Assembly (NCBI RefSeq): GCF_022267315.1
Contig: NZ_JAIKLE010000029.1
Coordinates: forward strand, 20,117-84,116
Direction of reading: 5' to 3'
Origin: Maribellus maritimus
Lineage (GTDB): Bacteria; Bacteroidota; Bacteroidia; Bacteroidales; Prolixibacteraceae
Length of the DNA: 64,000 nucleotides
Part shown: piece after piece, positions 47,460 through 55,691 of the stretch
Position numbering within the stretch: position 1 is the stretch's first letter
How the letters are laid out: each line of letters opens with the position of its first letter
Made by a program: the position numbers and the translations under genes
The notes under the pieces: model-generated
The model's input: the letters and a program-made list of their open reading frames with translations, nothing else
What the model was told of the DNA's origin: nothing
Database searches by the model: none

Positions 47460-48380
47460 ATGAAGAAAATTATTTTGATGCTTGCTTTTGCAGCAATGCT
47501 ATTTGCGGTTAAAGCACAGGAAAAACCCACAACCGGGGATTATTACAACGGACTGACACGGCCGCTGACTTTCGATCGGATGATTCCACCTTATGCGCTG
47601 GAAGTAACTTTTAACAAAACGGTTCACCTAATTTTCCCGTCGACTATCCGGTATGTGGATTTAGGTTCATCGGATTTATTGGCTGCCAAAGCCGACGGCG
47701 CAGAGAATGTACTGCGCGTAAAAGCTGCCATTCGTAATTTTTCACAGGAAAGCAACCTTGCCGTGATTACCGAGGACGGGGCGTATTATACTTTCAATGT
47801 AAAATATGCCAATGAGCCGGGGAAGCTTTCTGTGGAAATGGCTGATTTTATCCATGACGGGGAGGCAGTGAACCGGCCCAATAACTCGCTGGATATTTAC
47901 CTGAAGGAACTAGGGCAGGAATCACCTTTGCTGGTCAGGCTGATAATGAAATCGGTTTACAAAAACGATAAACGGGAAATCAAACATATCGGTTCCAAAC
48001 GTTTCGGGATTCAATACACACTTAAAGGATTGTATGCCCACAATGGATTATTATACTTCCATACACAACTGAAGAACACTTCACACGTGCCTTTTTCGGT
48101 AGATTACATTACGTTTAAAATTGTGGATAGAAAGGTAGCCAAACGCACCGCCATTCAGGAACAGGTGATATATCCCCTCCGCGCTTACAACAATGTTCAG
48201 GAAATAGGGGGTAAAACTACCGAACGCACAGTTTTTACACTACCTAAATTTACTATCCCCGATGATAAACATTTGTTAGTGGAATTACATGAAAAGCAAG
48301 GCGGTCGGCACCAGTCATTTTTTGTGGAGAATGCAGATTTGGTTCGTGCTAAAGTGATTAACGAATTGAAAGTGAAATAA
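47460..48380 (+). CDS. traN: TraN (DUF4138), VirB9-like T4SS protein
   Basis: 306 residues. Signal peptide (MLAFAAMLFAVKAQ). The conserved DUF4138 opening follows: ALEVTFNKTVHLIFPSTIRYVDLGSSDLLAAKA and NVLRVKAAIRNFSQESNLAVIT. This is the VirB9-like protein of the outer-membrane core complex, partner of TraM. The CACTAAAATATCC leader stands at 47407-47419 in front of it. The start codon of traO overlaps its stop (TAATG). Confidence 0.9.
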   Translation: MKKIILMLAFAAMLFAVKAQEKPTTGDYYNGLTRPLTFDRMIPPYALEVTFNKTVHLIFPSTIRYVDLGSSDLLAAKADGAENVLRVKAAIRNFSQESNLAVITEDGAYYTFNVKYANEPGKLSVEMADFIHDGEAVNRPNNSLDIYLKELGQESPLLVRLIMKSVYKNDKREIKHIGSKRFGIQYTLKGLYAHNGLLYFHTQLKNTSHVPFSVDYITFKIVDRKVAKRTAIQEQVIYPLRAYNNVQEIGGKTTERTVFTLPKFTIPDDKHLLVELHEKQGGRHQSFFVENADLVRAKVINELKVK

Positions 48381-48964
48381 TGAGAGCGGCCATAATTTTA
48401 ATAGTAGTAGTGTTGTGCTTTGTCCTCAGTGACAGGGCACACGCCCAGCGTGCCCTGCCGGGGATGCAGGGTTTGCAAATAACCGGAGGAATGGTTGATG
48501 GGATTTATTCAACCGATAACAACAATGAATCAGGGTATTACTTTGGTACAGCGATGGCAACCTATGGTAAAAACGCCAACAAATGGGTTTTTGGAGCGGA
48601 GTATTTAAGACGGAATTACGCTTATGAAAGCGGGATTATCCCGGTGGAACAGTTTACCGGCGAAGGTGGTTTTTACTATAATTTTCTGTCAAGCCCAGGC
48701 AAAACAGTTTGCTTTTCTATTGGAGCTTCTGCATTGGCAGGATATGAAACCGTAAATCGTGGAGAAAAACTACTCAACGACGGGGCCACCCTTCAAAATG
48801 ATGATGGGTTCGTTTATGGCGGTGCGATTACGCTGGAAATGGAGAGTTACCTAACCGACCGGATTGTATTGCTTTTGACAGGTCGGGAACGGATGCTCCG
48901 GGGAACAACAACCGGGCATTTTCATGCGCAGTTCGGAATAGGATTGAAATTCATAATCAATTAG
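48380..48964 (+). CDS. traO: TraO, outer-membrane-like T4SS protein
   Basis: 194 residues with a signal peptide (VVLCFVLSDRAHAQ). The mature part is rich in aromatic/Gly beta strands (YYFGTAMATYGKNANKWVFGAEYLRR, FYYNFLSSPGKTVCFSIGASALAGYE, HFHAQFGIGLKFIIN), a pattern of a small outer-membrane barrel. This fits TraO of Bacteroides conjugative transposons. It follows traN with a 1-base overlap and precedes the methyltransferase by 4 bp. Confidence 0.87.
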   Translation: MRAAIILIVVVLCFVLSDRAHAQRALPGMQGLQITGGMVDGIYSTDNNNESGYYFGTAMATYGKNANKWVFGAEYLRRNYAYESGIIPVEQFTGEGGFYYNFLSSPGKTVCFSIGASALAGYETVNRGEKLLNDGATLQNDDGFVYGGAITLEMESYLTDRIVLLLTGRERMLRGTTTGHFHAQFGIGLKFIIN

Positions 48965-48968
48965 CCCT

Positions 48969-49430
48969 ATGAAAGAGAACGATGAATGGTACACTCCAGC
49001 GGAGATTATCCGCTCGTTGGGCGATTTTGATTTAGACCCGGCTACTTCTGTGGAAGCCTACCGGTTAAATCAATCGGCAAAGCATATTTATACTTTAGAA
49101 GAAGACGGACTGAAACAGCCTTGGAATGGCAGGGTCTGGCTGAACCCTCCTTACTCCAATCCTCTTGCAAAAAGGTTCCTTGAAAAGATGGCAGAGCATA
49201 ACAACGGTATTGCCCTGGTCTTTTCCAAAATTGAGGCGAAATGGTTTCACGATGTGGTACTTGGCCACGCAACGGCTGTAAAATTTCTCTACGAAAGAAC
49301 CCGTTTTTTCCGGCCTGACGGGACAAAGGGCATGCAGCCCCGGAACGGGTCGATGCTTGTGGCCTATGGCATTGAGAATGCTGTGATACTAATGAACAAC
49401 ACGCTGAGAGGCAAATTTGTATTCCTTTAA
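48969..49430 (+). CDS. Phage-type DNA N6-adenine methyltransferase
   Basis: 153 residues. The opening DEWYTPAEIIRSLGDFDLDPA and VWLNPPYSNPLAKRF are the typical phage Dam-like family (PF05869-type) motifs; NPPY is the adenine-methylation motif. The family lacks a separate DNA-recognition domain and is common in phage and mobile elements. Here it stands where CTnDOT has the TraP primase, between traO and traQ. It may protect transferred DNA from host restriction; that role is inferred. Confidence 0.88.
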   Translation: MKENDEWYTPAEIIRSLGDFDLDPATSVEAYRLNQSAKHIYTLEEDGLKQPWNGRVWLNPPYSNPLAKRFLEKMAEHNNGIALVFSKIEAKWFHDVVLGHATAVKFLYERTRFFRPDGTKGMQPRNGSMLVAYGIENAVILMNNTLRGKFVFL

Positions 49431-49440
49431 AAATATTCAA

Positions 49441-49871
49441 ATGGAAAAAATAAAAAGAACACTTATAATAGTGACAAGACTGGCAGCATTGGCGCTGCTG
49501 GTCGGTGCCTGTAATGACACGCTGGAAGTATTTCAGGCGTATAGTTTTGATTTGGTTACCATGCCGGTACAGGAAGCCTTCGAGAAGGCGAAATGGCAGA
49601 AATACGCTGTACTTTAGCTCGGGAAGGCGAATATAAAAATGCGGAGTTTTTTATCCGTATGTTCCAACCGGACGGCGAAGGCGAGTTGAAAATGGATAAC
49701 GGCACGGTATTCCTGCCAAACGATTTGTACCCGCTCAAAAAAACAGAATTCAGGTTGTATTATACCTCACACTGTTCCGACCAGCAAACAATCGATGTTT
49801 ATATTCAGGATAATTTTGGTCAGGTGGTGCAGAAAACATTCAGCTTTCAAAATAAAAACACTGACCAATAG
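49441..49871 (+). pseudogene. traQ: TraQ (DUF3872), frameshifted
   Basis: The first frame (49441-49617) gives a signal/lipobox ALLVGACNDT and then QAYSFDLVTMPVQ before leaving the family. The continuation is in a second frame: EMAEIRCTL at 49590 onward, then FFIRMFQPDGEGELKMDNGT, LYPLKKTEFRLYYTS and QQTIDVYIQDNFGQ, which are conserved TraQ stretches. Adding one G near 49572 (CAGGAAGC to CAGGGAAGC) restores one chain of about 143 residues reading VQGSLREGEMAEI. It could be a real mutation, a sequencing or assembly error, or, less likely, programmed frameshifting. Confidence 0.83.
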
Positions 49872-49892
49872 ATTCTAAACAAATTAAAGCGG

Positions 49893-49936
49893 AGAGGTGA
49901 TTCGGATTATTGGTAATTCAATCACCTCTTTTTTTG
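49893..49936 (+). terminator. Terminator of the tra operon
   Basis: A perfect 10-bp stem, AGAGGTGATT (49893-49902) with AATCACCTCT (49920-49929), followed by a run of seven T. It lies 21 bp after traQ and should end the tra transcript before the two-gene cassette. Confidence 0.9.
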
Positions 49937-50243
49937 CAAGAAAGCGCTACTCGTTCAGGGTAGTTTTACATTTTAAAGAACGGGTAGAAACATTGGTCAC
50001 AATGTTTTTATGTGAGGTATTAATATCTTGCAGGTAGAACCTATGATGCTAAAAAAAGATTAAAAACGTGAGATTCAATCAGTTTTATGTTTAATTTTAT
50101 ACACAAAACCATAACTAATGACTCTACAACCGACAAATACTAAATATAAAATAGAAAGACCTTATAATAAAAATTTATATGAGTTTTTTTCGTGTATGCA
50201 GATTAGTTATCGGTCATTTTAAAACTAAACTAAACCACATATA
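49937..50243 (+). other. AT-rich spacer before the nuclease/STAND-like cassette
   Basis: About 300 bp, strongly AT-rich, no gene seen. It follows the tra terminator and should hold the promoter of the two-gene cassette that starts at 50244. No box could be assigned with confidence. The change in base composition at this point marks an insertion point of cargo. Confidence 0.45.
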
Positions 50244-50903
50244 ATGCTATTAGAAAAAAAATATTTAAAACTTGGTGAAACATATTTGAAATTTGATTTT
50301 GAATATAATGAGTCAAACATTCTTTTAATTAAGGAAATAATTTTAACCAATTTCTCCGAATTAACACAACTCAAGAGTTTAAAAAGAGATGACCTTAAAA
50401 TCTCAATAGAATTTGACGAAGGTTCCTTAAAAACACGAATAAAATTTTGGGGTGCGCTGATAACAATTTATATTGGAATTGGACAATATGGGTCATTCCG
50501 AGCAGGATTGAGAGAAATAGAAAAAGATATGCGTACTCTGTCTGAAAACATTATTGAAAGAATTGACCATAATCCAAATATTAATTCAGAAAATATTATC
50601 AGAACCGAAAAAAGAACTGGCTTAACCGGTAAGCTTAAAAGAATTCTTAATCGCCTTGAATATTTGTATGGAAATACACATGATTTATCCCCTAACCAAT
50701 GGCAAGAAGAAATATTTAATTTAAAACAAGAAATTTCTAATATCCTGACTCTTTTAGAAGCTCAAGAGCAAGAACAATTCTTAAACGAGATTCCAAATGA
50801 GTTGAGAGAAAATTTACCTCAACCAGAGAATAGGAAGGTAAATTTTTATATGAGCAAGTATGCGATAAAGCCTGAAGATATTGTTGAATTTATAGATGAA
50901 TAG
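50244..50903 (+). CDS. Small membrane-associated partner of the 1267-residue nuclease-like protein
   Basis: 219 residues. No family recognised by name. Residues about 1-60 form a mixed alpha/beta part (DLKISIEFDEGSLKTRIKFWG), then a hydrophobic stretch GALITIYIGIGQYGSFRAGLREI that may enter the membrane or form a core helix, then a Glu/Lys-rich helical region likely coiled coil (LKRILNRLEYLYG, LKQEISNILTLLEAQEQEQF). The stop codon lies 8 bases inside the next gene, so the two are translated together. It may be the sensor, immunity or regulatory half of a two-gene conflict system. Base composition is AT-rich like its partner and unlike the tra genes. Confidence 0.72.
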   Translation: MLLEKKYLKLGETYLKFDFEYNESNILLIKEIILTNFSELTQLKSLKRDDLKISIEFDEGSLKTRIKFWGALITIYIGIGQYGSFRAGLREIEKDMRTLSENIIERIDHNPNINSENIIRTEKRTGLTGKLKRILNRLEYLYGNTHDLSPNQWQEEIFNLKQEISNILTLLEAQEQEQFLNEIPNELRENLPQPENRKVNFYMSKYAIKPEDIVEFIDE

Positions 50904-53900
50904 TAATATGAAACTCGTCTCAAGAAATCATTTAGAAGATTGGGCAAAAAGGATAGACTCAAAAGGAGATTTACCATATTTAATTTCAAGACTTGTGAGA
51001 GCAACAACTCCTATGAGCACACAATCCGATATTCCTTCTGGTAGCACTGCTTATATAGGTGGCTGGGATGGTATTGTAACTTGTGAAGAAGATACAGCAT
51101 ATGTTCCCAAAGGGACTTCATTGTGGGAATTTGGAACGGAAGCAGATAACAAGGGTAAAGCTGATGATGACTACGACAAAAGAACTGCTAACTCCTTAGG
51201 ATATTCTAAACAAGAATGTGTTTTTATTTTTGCTACTCCTCGATATTGGAAAAAAAAGGACAAATGGATTGAGGACAAGAAAGCCCAAGGAATTTGGAAA
51301 GATGTAAAAGTATATGATTCTTCTATTTTAGAACAATGGTTGGATATTGCGTTGTCAGTTTCAAGATGGTTTTCAAGTTTAATTGGAAACTATCCTTTTG
51401 ATGGCTTAATGACAGCGGATGAATTTTGGGAGGAGTATTCAATCGGTCCCAATGGATTGGTATTAGCACCGGAAGTCATTACTTCGGGAAGAGAATTTGA
51501 AAAACAACAATTATTAAATATCCTTAAAGGTCAAGCCAGTATTAAAGCCATAAAGGCCTCGACTAAAAATGAAGCAATTGCATTTATAATAGCATCTGCA
51601 AAACAGTTTGACAAAGAAGAATCTGAAAGATTTTTTTCAAAGTCATTGATTATTGATACAGAAGGTAACTTTCGTGGCATTAGAATTAATACAGCAACAG
51701 CCTTAAACCTAATTCCAAGATTCGAAGAAACACAACCTTTGTATTCTGCTGTTTCAAAAGGACATCATGTACTAGTTCCATTAGGGGCAGATGATAACTT
51801 CAATCAAGAGATAATAGTATTACCAACTATTGATAGAGATGGACAAATAAATTCATTAATAAAAAGTGGTATTTCTAAAGATGATGCTGAAAAGTTTTCA
51901 AGAGAATCAGGGAGGAATATAACAATACTGAAAAAACTAATAGGATTCCCACATTCAAAAGCTAAATGGCTCGAAACCGAAGAAATTCGAGAAATAATAC
52001 CTGCACTTATTTTAGGGAGATGGAATGAGACCTATGAAGGAGACATAGAACTTATTGAAATTTTATCCAGCCAAAAATATTCTGACTATTTGGCTATTTT
52101 AAATAAATGGAAAAACTTTGAAGAATCCCCCATCCTTCAAATTGGTGAAACTTGGCGATTAGTTTCTCCATTAGATTTATGGACAACTCTTTCAACATCT
52201 CTAACACAAATTAATCTACAACAATTACAGGAGTGCTTTTCATTAGCATATAAAGATGGTAATCCGCTTATAGAACCAGAAAACAAAGATGATTTTATAA
52301 GTTTTTACAATAAAAAACGGCGATTTTCTAATTGGGCAAGGGAAGGACTTACTCAGTCATTAATATTAGTTGGCCGATTTGGTGACGGATTAAATATGCC
52401 AAACCAATCAAATCATCAATTGTGGGTTGATAAAATAATTCATGAATTATTATTTGACTCAAATGGTGATTTATGGATTTCTGTTGACCATGAACTTCCA
52501 CTAATTTCGGAAGCTTCACCCTTGAGTTTTTTAAAGGCAGTAAAAAATTCTCTTTCTAAAGAATATCCTGAGATTATGGATATGTTCAAAGAAACTGACG
52601 ATTATTTTGGTTCATCAAGTAGCCACACCGGCCTATTATGGGCATTAGAAGGTTTAGCATGGGTGCCGGAATATTTAAGAGATGTTGGATTAGTATTACT
52701 TAAACTTGCAAGATTAGACCCTGGTGGCAATTTATCAAATCGCCCAATCAATAGTATAACAGAAATATTTAAAACTTGGCACTATCAAACTTTAGCTCCA
52801 TTTGAGGAGAGAATGGAAGTTTTAAAATATATTACAGATAAAGAGAAAGATAAAGGATGGACGTTATTAATGCGAATGTTACCCGAAAGCCATGGAACGG
52901 CATTCCCTACACACAAAATGCGATGGAGAATCTTTGATAAGAATACTAATTTAAATTATACATATCCAGAAATTTGGGATACACATACTTTTGTATTAAC
53001 TCTATTGTTTGATTTGTTTGATTATGACGAATTTAAATTCTCCCAACTTTTAGATGATTCGGTTAATTTATCCCCAAAAGATAGAAATAGAGTATTAGAA
53101 TGGGCAGAAAATAATTATTCTAAAGTATACCAAAAACAATATGAGACATGGCATACACTTAGAAAATTGCTTAGTCATCATAGGACATATCCAGATACAG
53201 ATTGGGCACTGGAAGAAAAAGAATTAGAAAAATATGAGCAACTTTATAATAAACTAACGCCAAAAGATGCAATTAATAAGAATATCTGGCTCTTTAATGA
53301 TTATTATCCAGCTCTTCCTGAGGGATTAAAAGATGATGCGACAGATTCTGAAAAGAAATATGAACAAAGACAAAATAGAATAAATCAATTAAGAATTGAA
53401 GCAGTTAAAACCATTATTGATGAAATAGGTTTAAAAAGGAGTGTTGAATTGCGTAACTCAGTAAAAGAGTCGTCTACTTTAGGTGAAGCATTTTCAGAAG
53501 TGATTAAAGATGAAGGTGATGTTTTAACTGTTTGCGAGTGCCTACAAGACTCTACTAATACAATTAGATTTATTCATGGATTTGTATTCAGAAAAGCGAT
53601 AACGGAAGGTTTAGATTGGATAAAACAGTTAGTAATAAAATTGCTAGCCAAAGGATTTGGTCCAAAACCGATTTCACATATTTTAATCCCCTTAAATCAA
53701 AATTCAGAATTATGGACGTACATATTAACTCTTGGAGATGAAATTCAAGCAGAATATTGGCAAAATGTGAATCCACATTTTTACCATATTCCTGATGAGG
53801 ATAAAATTTATGGTATAGAAATGCTGATTAAATACAATAGATATTATTCAGCAATTGATATTAGTGCCCATTTCTTAAATATAATATCTACTGAACTCTT

Positions 53901-54699
53901 GTGTGCATTATTAAAAAAAGCAGCTACGGAAGATTCAAAAGAGCCTTTTAAAAATATTGGTTATGAGATTGAGAAGACTTTTAAAGAACTTGATAATAGA
54001 ACAGATTTAGACAAATCAATTTTAATAAATCTGGAATGGCTTTACCTTCCTATACTTGATTCTTATGGCAATAAAAGAAGCCCTATCATTTTACAAGAAG
54101 AATTAGCTAAGAATCCTGAGTTTTTCGTCGAGGTTATTAAGTGGGTTTATGTTCCAAAAGACAAAAAAAAGATAGAAGAAGAAAGAAAAGATATCTCGGA
54201 TGAGATAATACAAAATAGAGCTAAACAGGCATATCATTTACTTCATTCATGGAAAAAGATACCAGGGATGAAATCTGATAATTCTATTGATAAAACAGAA
54301 TTACTTGAATGGATTATAAAAGCTAGAGAAATAGCTAAAAAAGCTAGTAGATTGGAAGTTGCAGATATTCACATTGGTCAGGTTTTAGCTCAGTTTCCTG
54401 AAAACATTCCGGAATGGCCTCTAGAAGTGATTTTTGAAGTTATTGAGGAGATTAATTCTGAAAGTATGAAAAGAAATTATTCTTCAGCCCTTTTTAATAA
54501 AAGAGGTTCATCCACAAGGGGACCTTTTGAAGGTGGAAATATTGAAAGAGGACATGCAAAATACTTTGAGAACTTGGCGAATGACTATAAAAATAAATTT
54601 CCTAATGTATCAGAAATATTTAAACGTTTGTCAGAAGGCTATTTAATCGATGCTAGACGAATGGATGAACAGGCAGAAAGAGACAAACTGGAATATTAA
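50896..54699 (+). CDS. Large predicted nuclease plus degenerate STAND-like NTPase protein (candidate defence effector)
   Basis: 1267 residues. The N-terminal 170 residues look like a restriction-endonuclease fold: GGWDG (Asp58), VPKGTSLWEFGTE (Glu78) and KADDDYDKR (Lys88-Lys95), then FIFATPRYWKKKDKW, VKVYDSSILEQWLD and WFSSLIGNYP. The middle (about 190-420) resembles a STAND-type NTPase, but the P-loop site reads KAIKASTKNEAIAF with no GxxxxGKS/T, so nucleotide binding is doubtful. ESGRNITILKKLIGF fits the winged part after it. The C-terminal 800 residues are helical, possibly repeat-like. Homologous large proteins are known to me only as hypothetical. It overlaps its partner gene by 8 bases. 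Confidence 0.72.
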   Translation: MNSNMKLVSRNHLEDWAKRIDSKGDLPYLISRLVRATTPMSTQSDIPSGSTAYIGGWDGIVTCEEDTAYVPKGTSLWEFGTEADNKGKADDDYDKRTANSLGYSKQECVFIFATPRYWKKKDKWIEDKKAQGIWKDVKVYDSSILEQWLDIALSVSRWFSSLIGNYPFDGLMTADEFWEEYSIGPNGLVLAPEVITSGREFEKQQLLNILKGQASIKAIKASTKNEAIAFIIASAKQFDKEESERFFSKSLIIDTEGNFRGIRINTATALNLIPRFEETQPLYSAVSKGHHVLVPLGADDNFNQEIIVLPTIDRDGQINSLIKSGISKDDAEKFSRESGRNITILKKLIGFPHSKAKWLETEEIREIIPALILGRWNETYEGDIELIEILSSQKYSDYLAILNKWKNFEESPILQIGETWRLVSPLDLWTTLSTSLTQINLQQLQECFSLAYKDGNPLIEPENKDDFISFYNKKRRFSNWAREGLTQSLILVGRFGDGLNMPNQSNHQLWVDKIIHELLFDSNGDLWISVDHELPLISEASPLSFLKAVKNSLSKEYPEIMDMFKETDDYFGSSSSHTGLLWALEGLAWVPEYLRDVGLVLLKLARLDPGGNLSNRPINSITEIFKTWHYQTLAPFEERMEVLKYITDKEKDKGWTLLMRMLPESHGTAFPTHKMRWRIFDKNTNLNYTYPEIWDTHTFVLTLLFDLFDYDEFKFSQLLDDSVNLSPKDRNRVLEWAENNYSKVYQKQYETWHTLRKLLSHHRTYPDTDWALEEKELEKYEQLYNKLTPKDAINKNIWLFNDYYPALPEGLKDDATDSEKKYEQRQNRINQLRIEAVKTIIDEIGLKRSVELRNSVKESSTLGEAFSEVIKDEGDVLTVCECLQDSTNTIRFIHGFVFRKAITEGLDWIKQLVIKLLAKGFGPKPISHILIPLNQNSELWTYILTLGDEIQAEYWQNVNPHFYHIPDEDKIYGIEMLIKYNRYYSAIDISAHFLNIISTELLCALLKKAATEDSKEPFKNIGYEIEKTFKELDNRTDLDKSILINLEWLYLPILDSYGNKRSPIILQEELAKNPEFFVEVIKWVYVPKDKKKIEEERKDISDEIIQNRAKQAYHLLHSWKKIPGMKSDNSIDKTELLEWIIKAREIAKKASRLEVADIHIGQVLAQFPENIPEWPLEVIFEVIEEINSESMKRNYSSALFNKRGSSTRGPFEGGNIERGHAKYFENLANDYKNKFPNVSEIFKRLSEGYLIDARRMDEQAERDKLEY

Positions 54700-54885
54700 G
54701 CAACAAATTAAGAAAATAGGAAGCAAAAGGAAAAAAGGAACCTCTAACAACAAAAGCTAATATTTGTTTCATTTTGCCAACTTTTCGAAGGACGTTAGAC
54801 TGTTACGCACGGTTTTATAGGAGACTTTTGATTCTATTTGTTCCAGATAGTTAGCTTTTTATAAATTAAAATAATAGCATTCGAC

Positions 54886-54909
54886 CAAAAAAAGGGCTAC
54901 AAAAGCCCT
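54886..54909 (-). terminator. Terminator embedded in the RadC-like gene end
   Basis: AGGGCT (54893-54898) and AGCCCT (54904-54909) form a hairpin that, read on the - strand, is followed by seven T. The stop codon of the RadC-like gene lies inside the loop/stem, so coding and termination signals overlap. Confidence 0.8.
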
Positions 54910-55349
54910 TCATCAGCAAAGCTCATGTAACCTTCACCTGTTATAATTAAGTGGTCTAAGAGTAATAGACCAACGGCTTTACAGCCTTCTTTCAGTTTTT
55001 GAGTAATTGTTATATCTGCCTGGCTGGGTTTCCGGCTGCCACTTGGATGATTGTGAGAAAGCATTACCGAGGAACAGTTCGCTTTCAAGGCTGTTTGCAG
55101 AATAATCCGTATATCAACCACAGTACCGTCGAGCCCGCCTTTGCTAACACAGCTTATTCCCAATACCCGGTTGGCACGGTTTAGGAACAATACGTTCACT
55201 TCCTCGTGGTGTTCCATACAATCTTTATGCGCCTCGGCAAATATCTGCGAAGCATCTTCTGAACATTTAACGACAAAACGTTCTGAAGCTTTTACGTTGT
55301 CTTTATACGACACTGTAATTTCCGGAATGGAGAAATAATTAACTTTCAT
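54897..55349 (-). CDS. RadC-like JAB-domain protein
   Basis: 150 residues. The JAMM motif is SHNHPSGSRKPSQAD (His-x-His and Asp for zinc) with an upstream Glu in HHEEVNVLF. No HhH domain is present. Short RadC/JAB proteins are frequent in mobile elements of Bacteroidota and phage; they may act as metalloproteases or in anti-restriction, but the activity is unproven. It stands alone on the - strand between two AT-rich + strand cargo genes. Confidence 0.9.
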   Translation of the reverse strand: MKVNYFSIPEITVSYKDNVKASERFVVKCSEDASQIFAEAHKDCMEHHEEVNVLFLNRANRVLGISCVSKGGLDGTVVDIRIILQTALKANCSSVMLSHNHPSGSRKPSQADITITQKLKEGCKAVGLLLLDHLIITGEGYMSFADEGLL

Positions 55350-55691
55350 AATGCAAAAATTTTAATGGTTCAACACTAATTTTTTGCTTTCACCATCACA
55401 GGTAATCAATGACTTCGCGCAAGGTTTTTGCAAATAATACTACCCGCAAGTGTGGAGATTGTTTGTAAAACCCGGAGGGCATGACCTTGCAGCTTGTCAG
55501 TGATTTAACTGTATTTTTGCCGAAAAATTAGAGGAGAGAAACTAATTTAAACCGTAAATACAGTACCGATAATATTATGGTTGATTTGAAGAATTGAAGA
55601 ACAAGTCCTATGGGGTTAGACACTTTAATTACTGTTATTATAAAATAGAAAATCATCCTATTTTTATACTCAATATCCCATCATACTAATA
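55350..55691. other. Spacer between the RadC-like and DUF4365 genes
   Basis: About 340 bp with no gene seen. It holds the divergent promoters of its two neighbours. A TTGCAGCTTGTCAG element (from 55498) resembles the TGGCAGCTT-type motifs in front of mobC and DUF3945. The right part is very AT-rich and probably came with the DUF4365 gene. Confidence 0.4.

Noticed and set aside
49930..50243. Possible small RNA after the tra terminator
   Set aside because: No second hairpin with T-run or conserved box could be seen; the AT-rich stretch looks like a promoter region.
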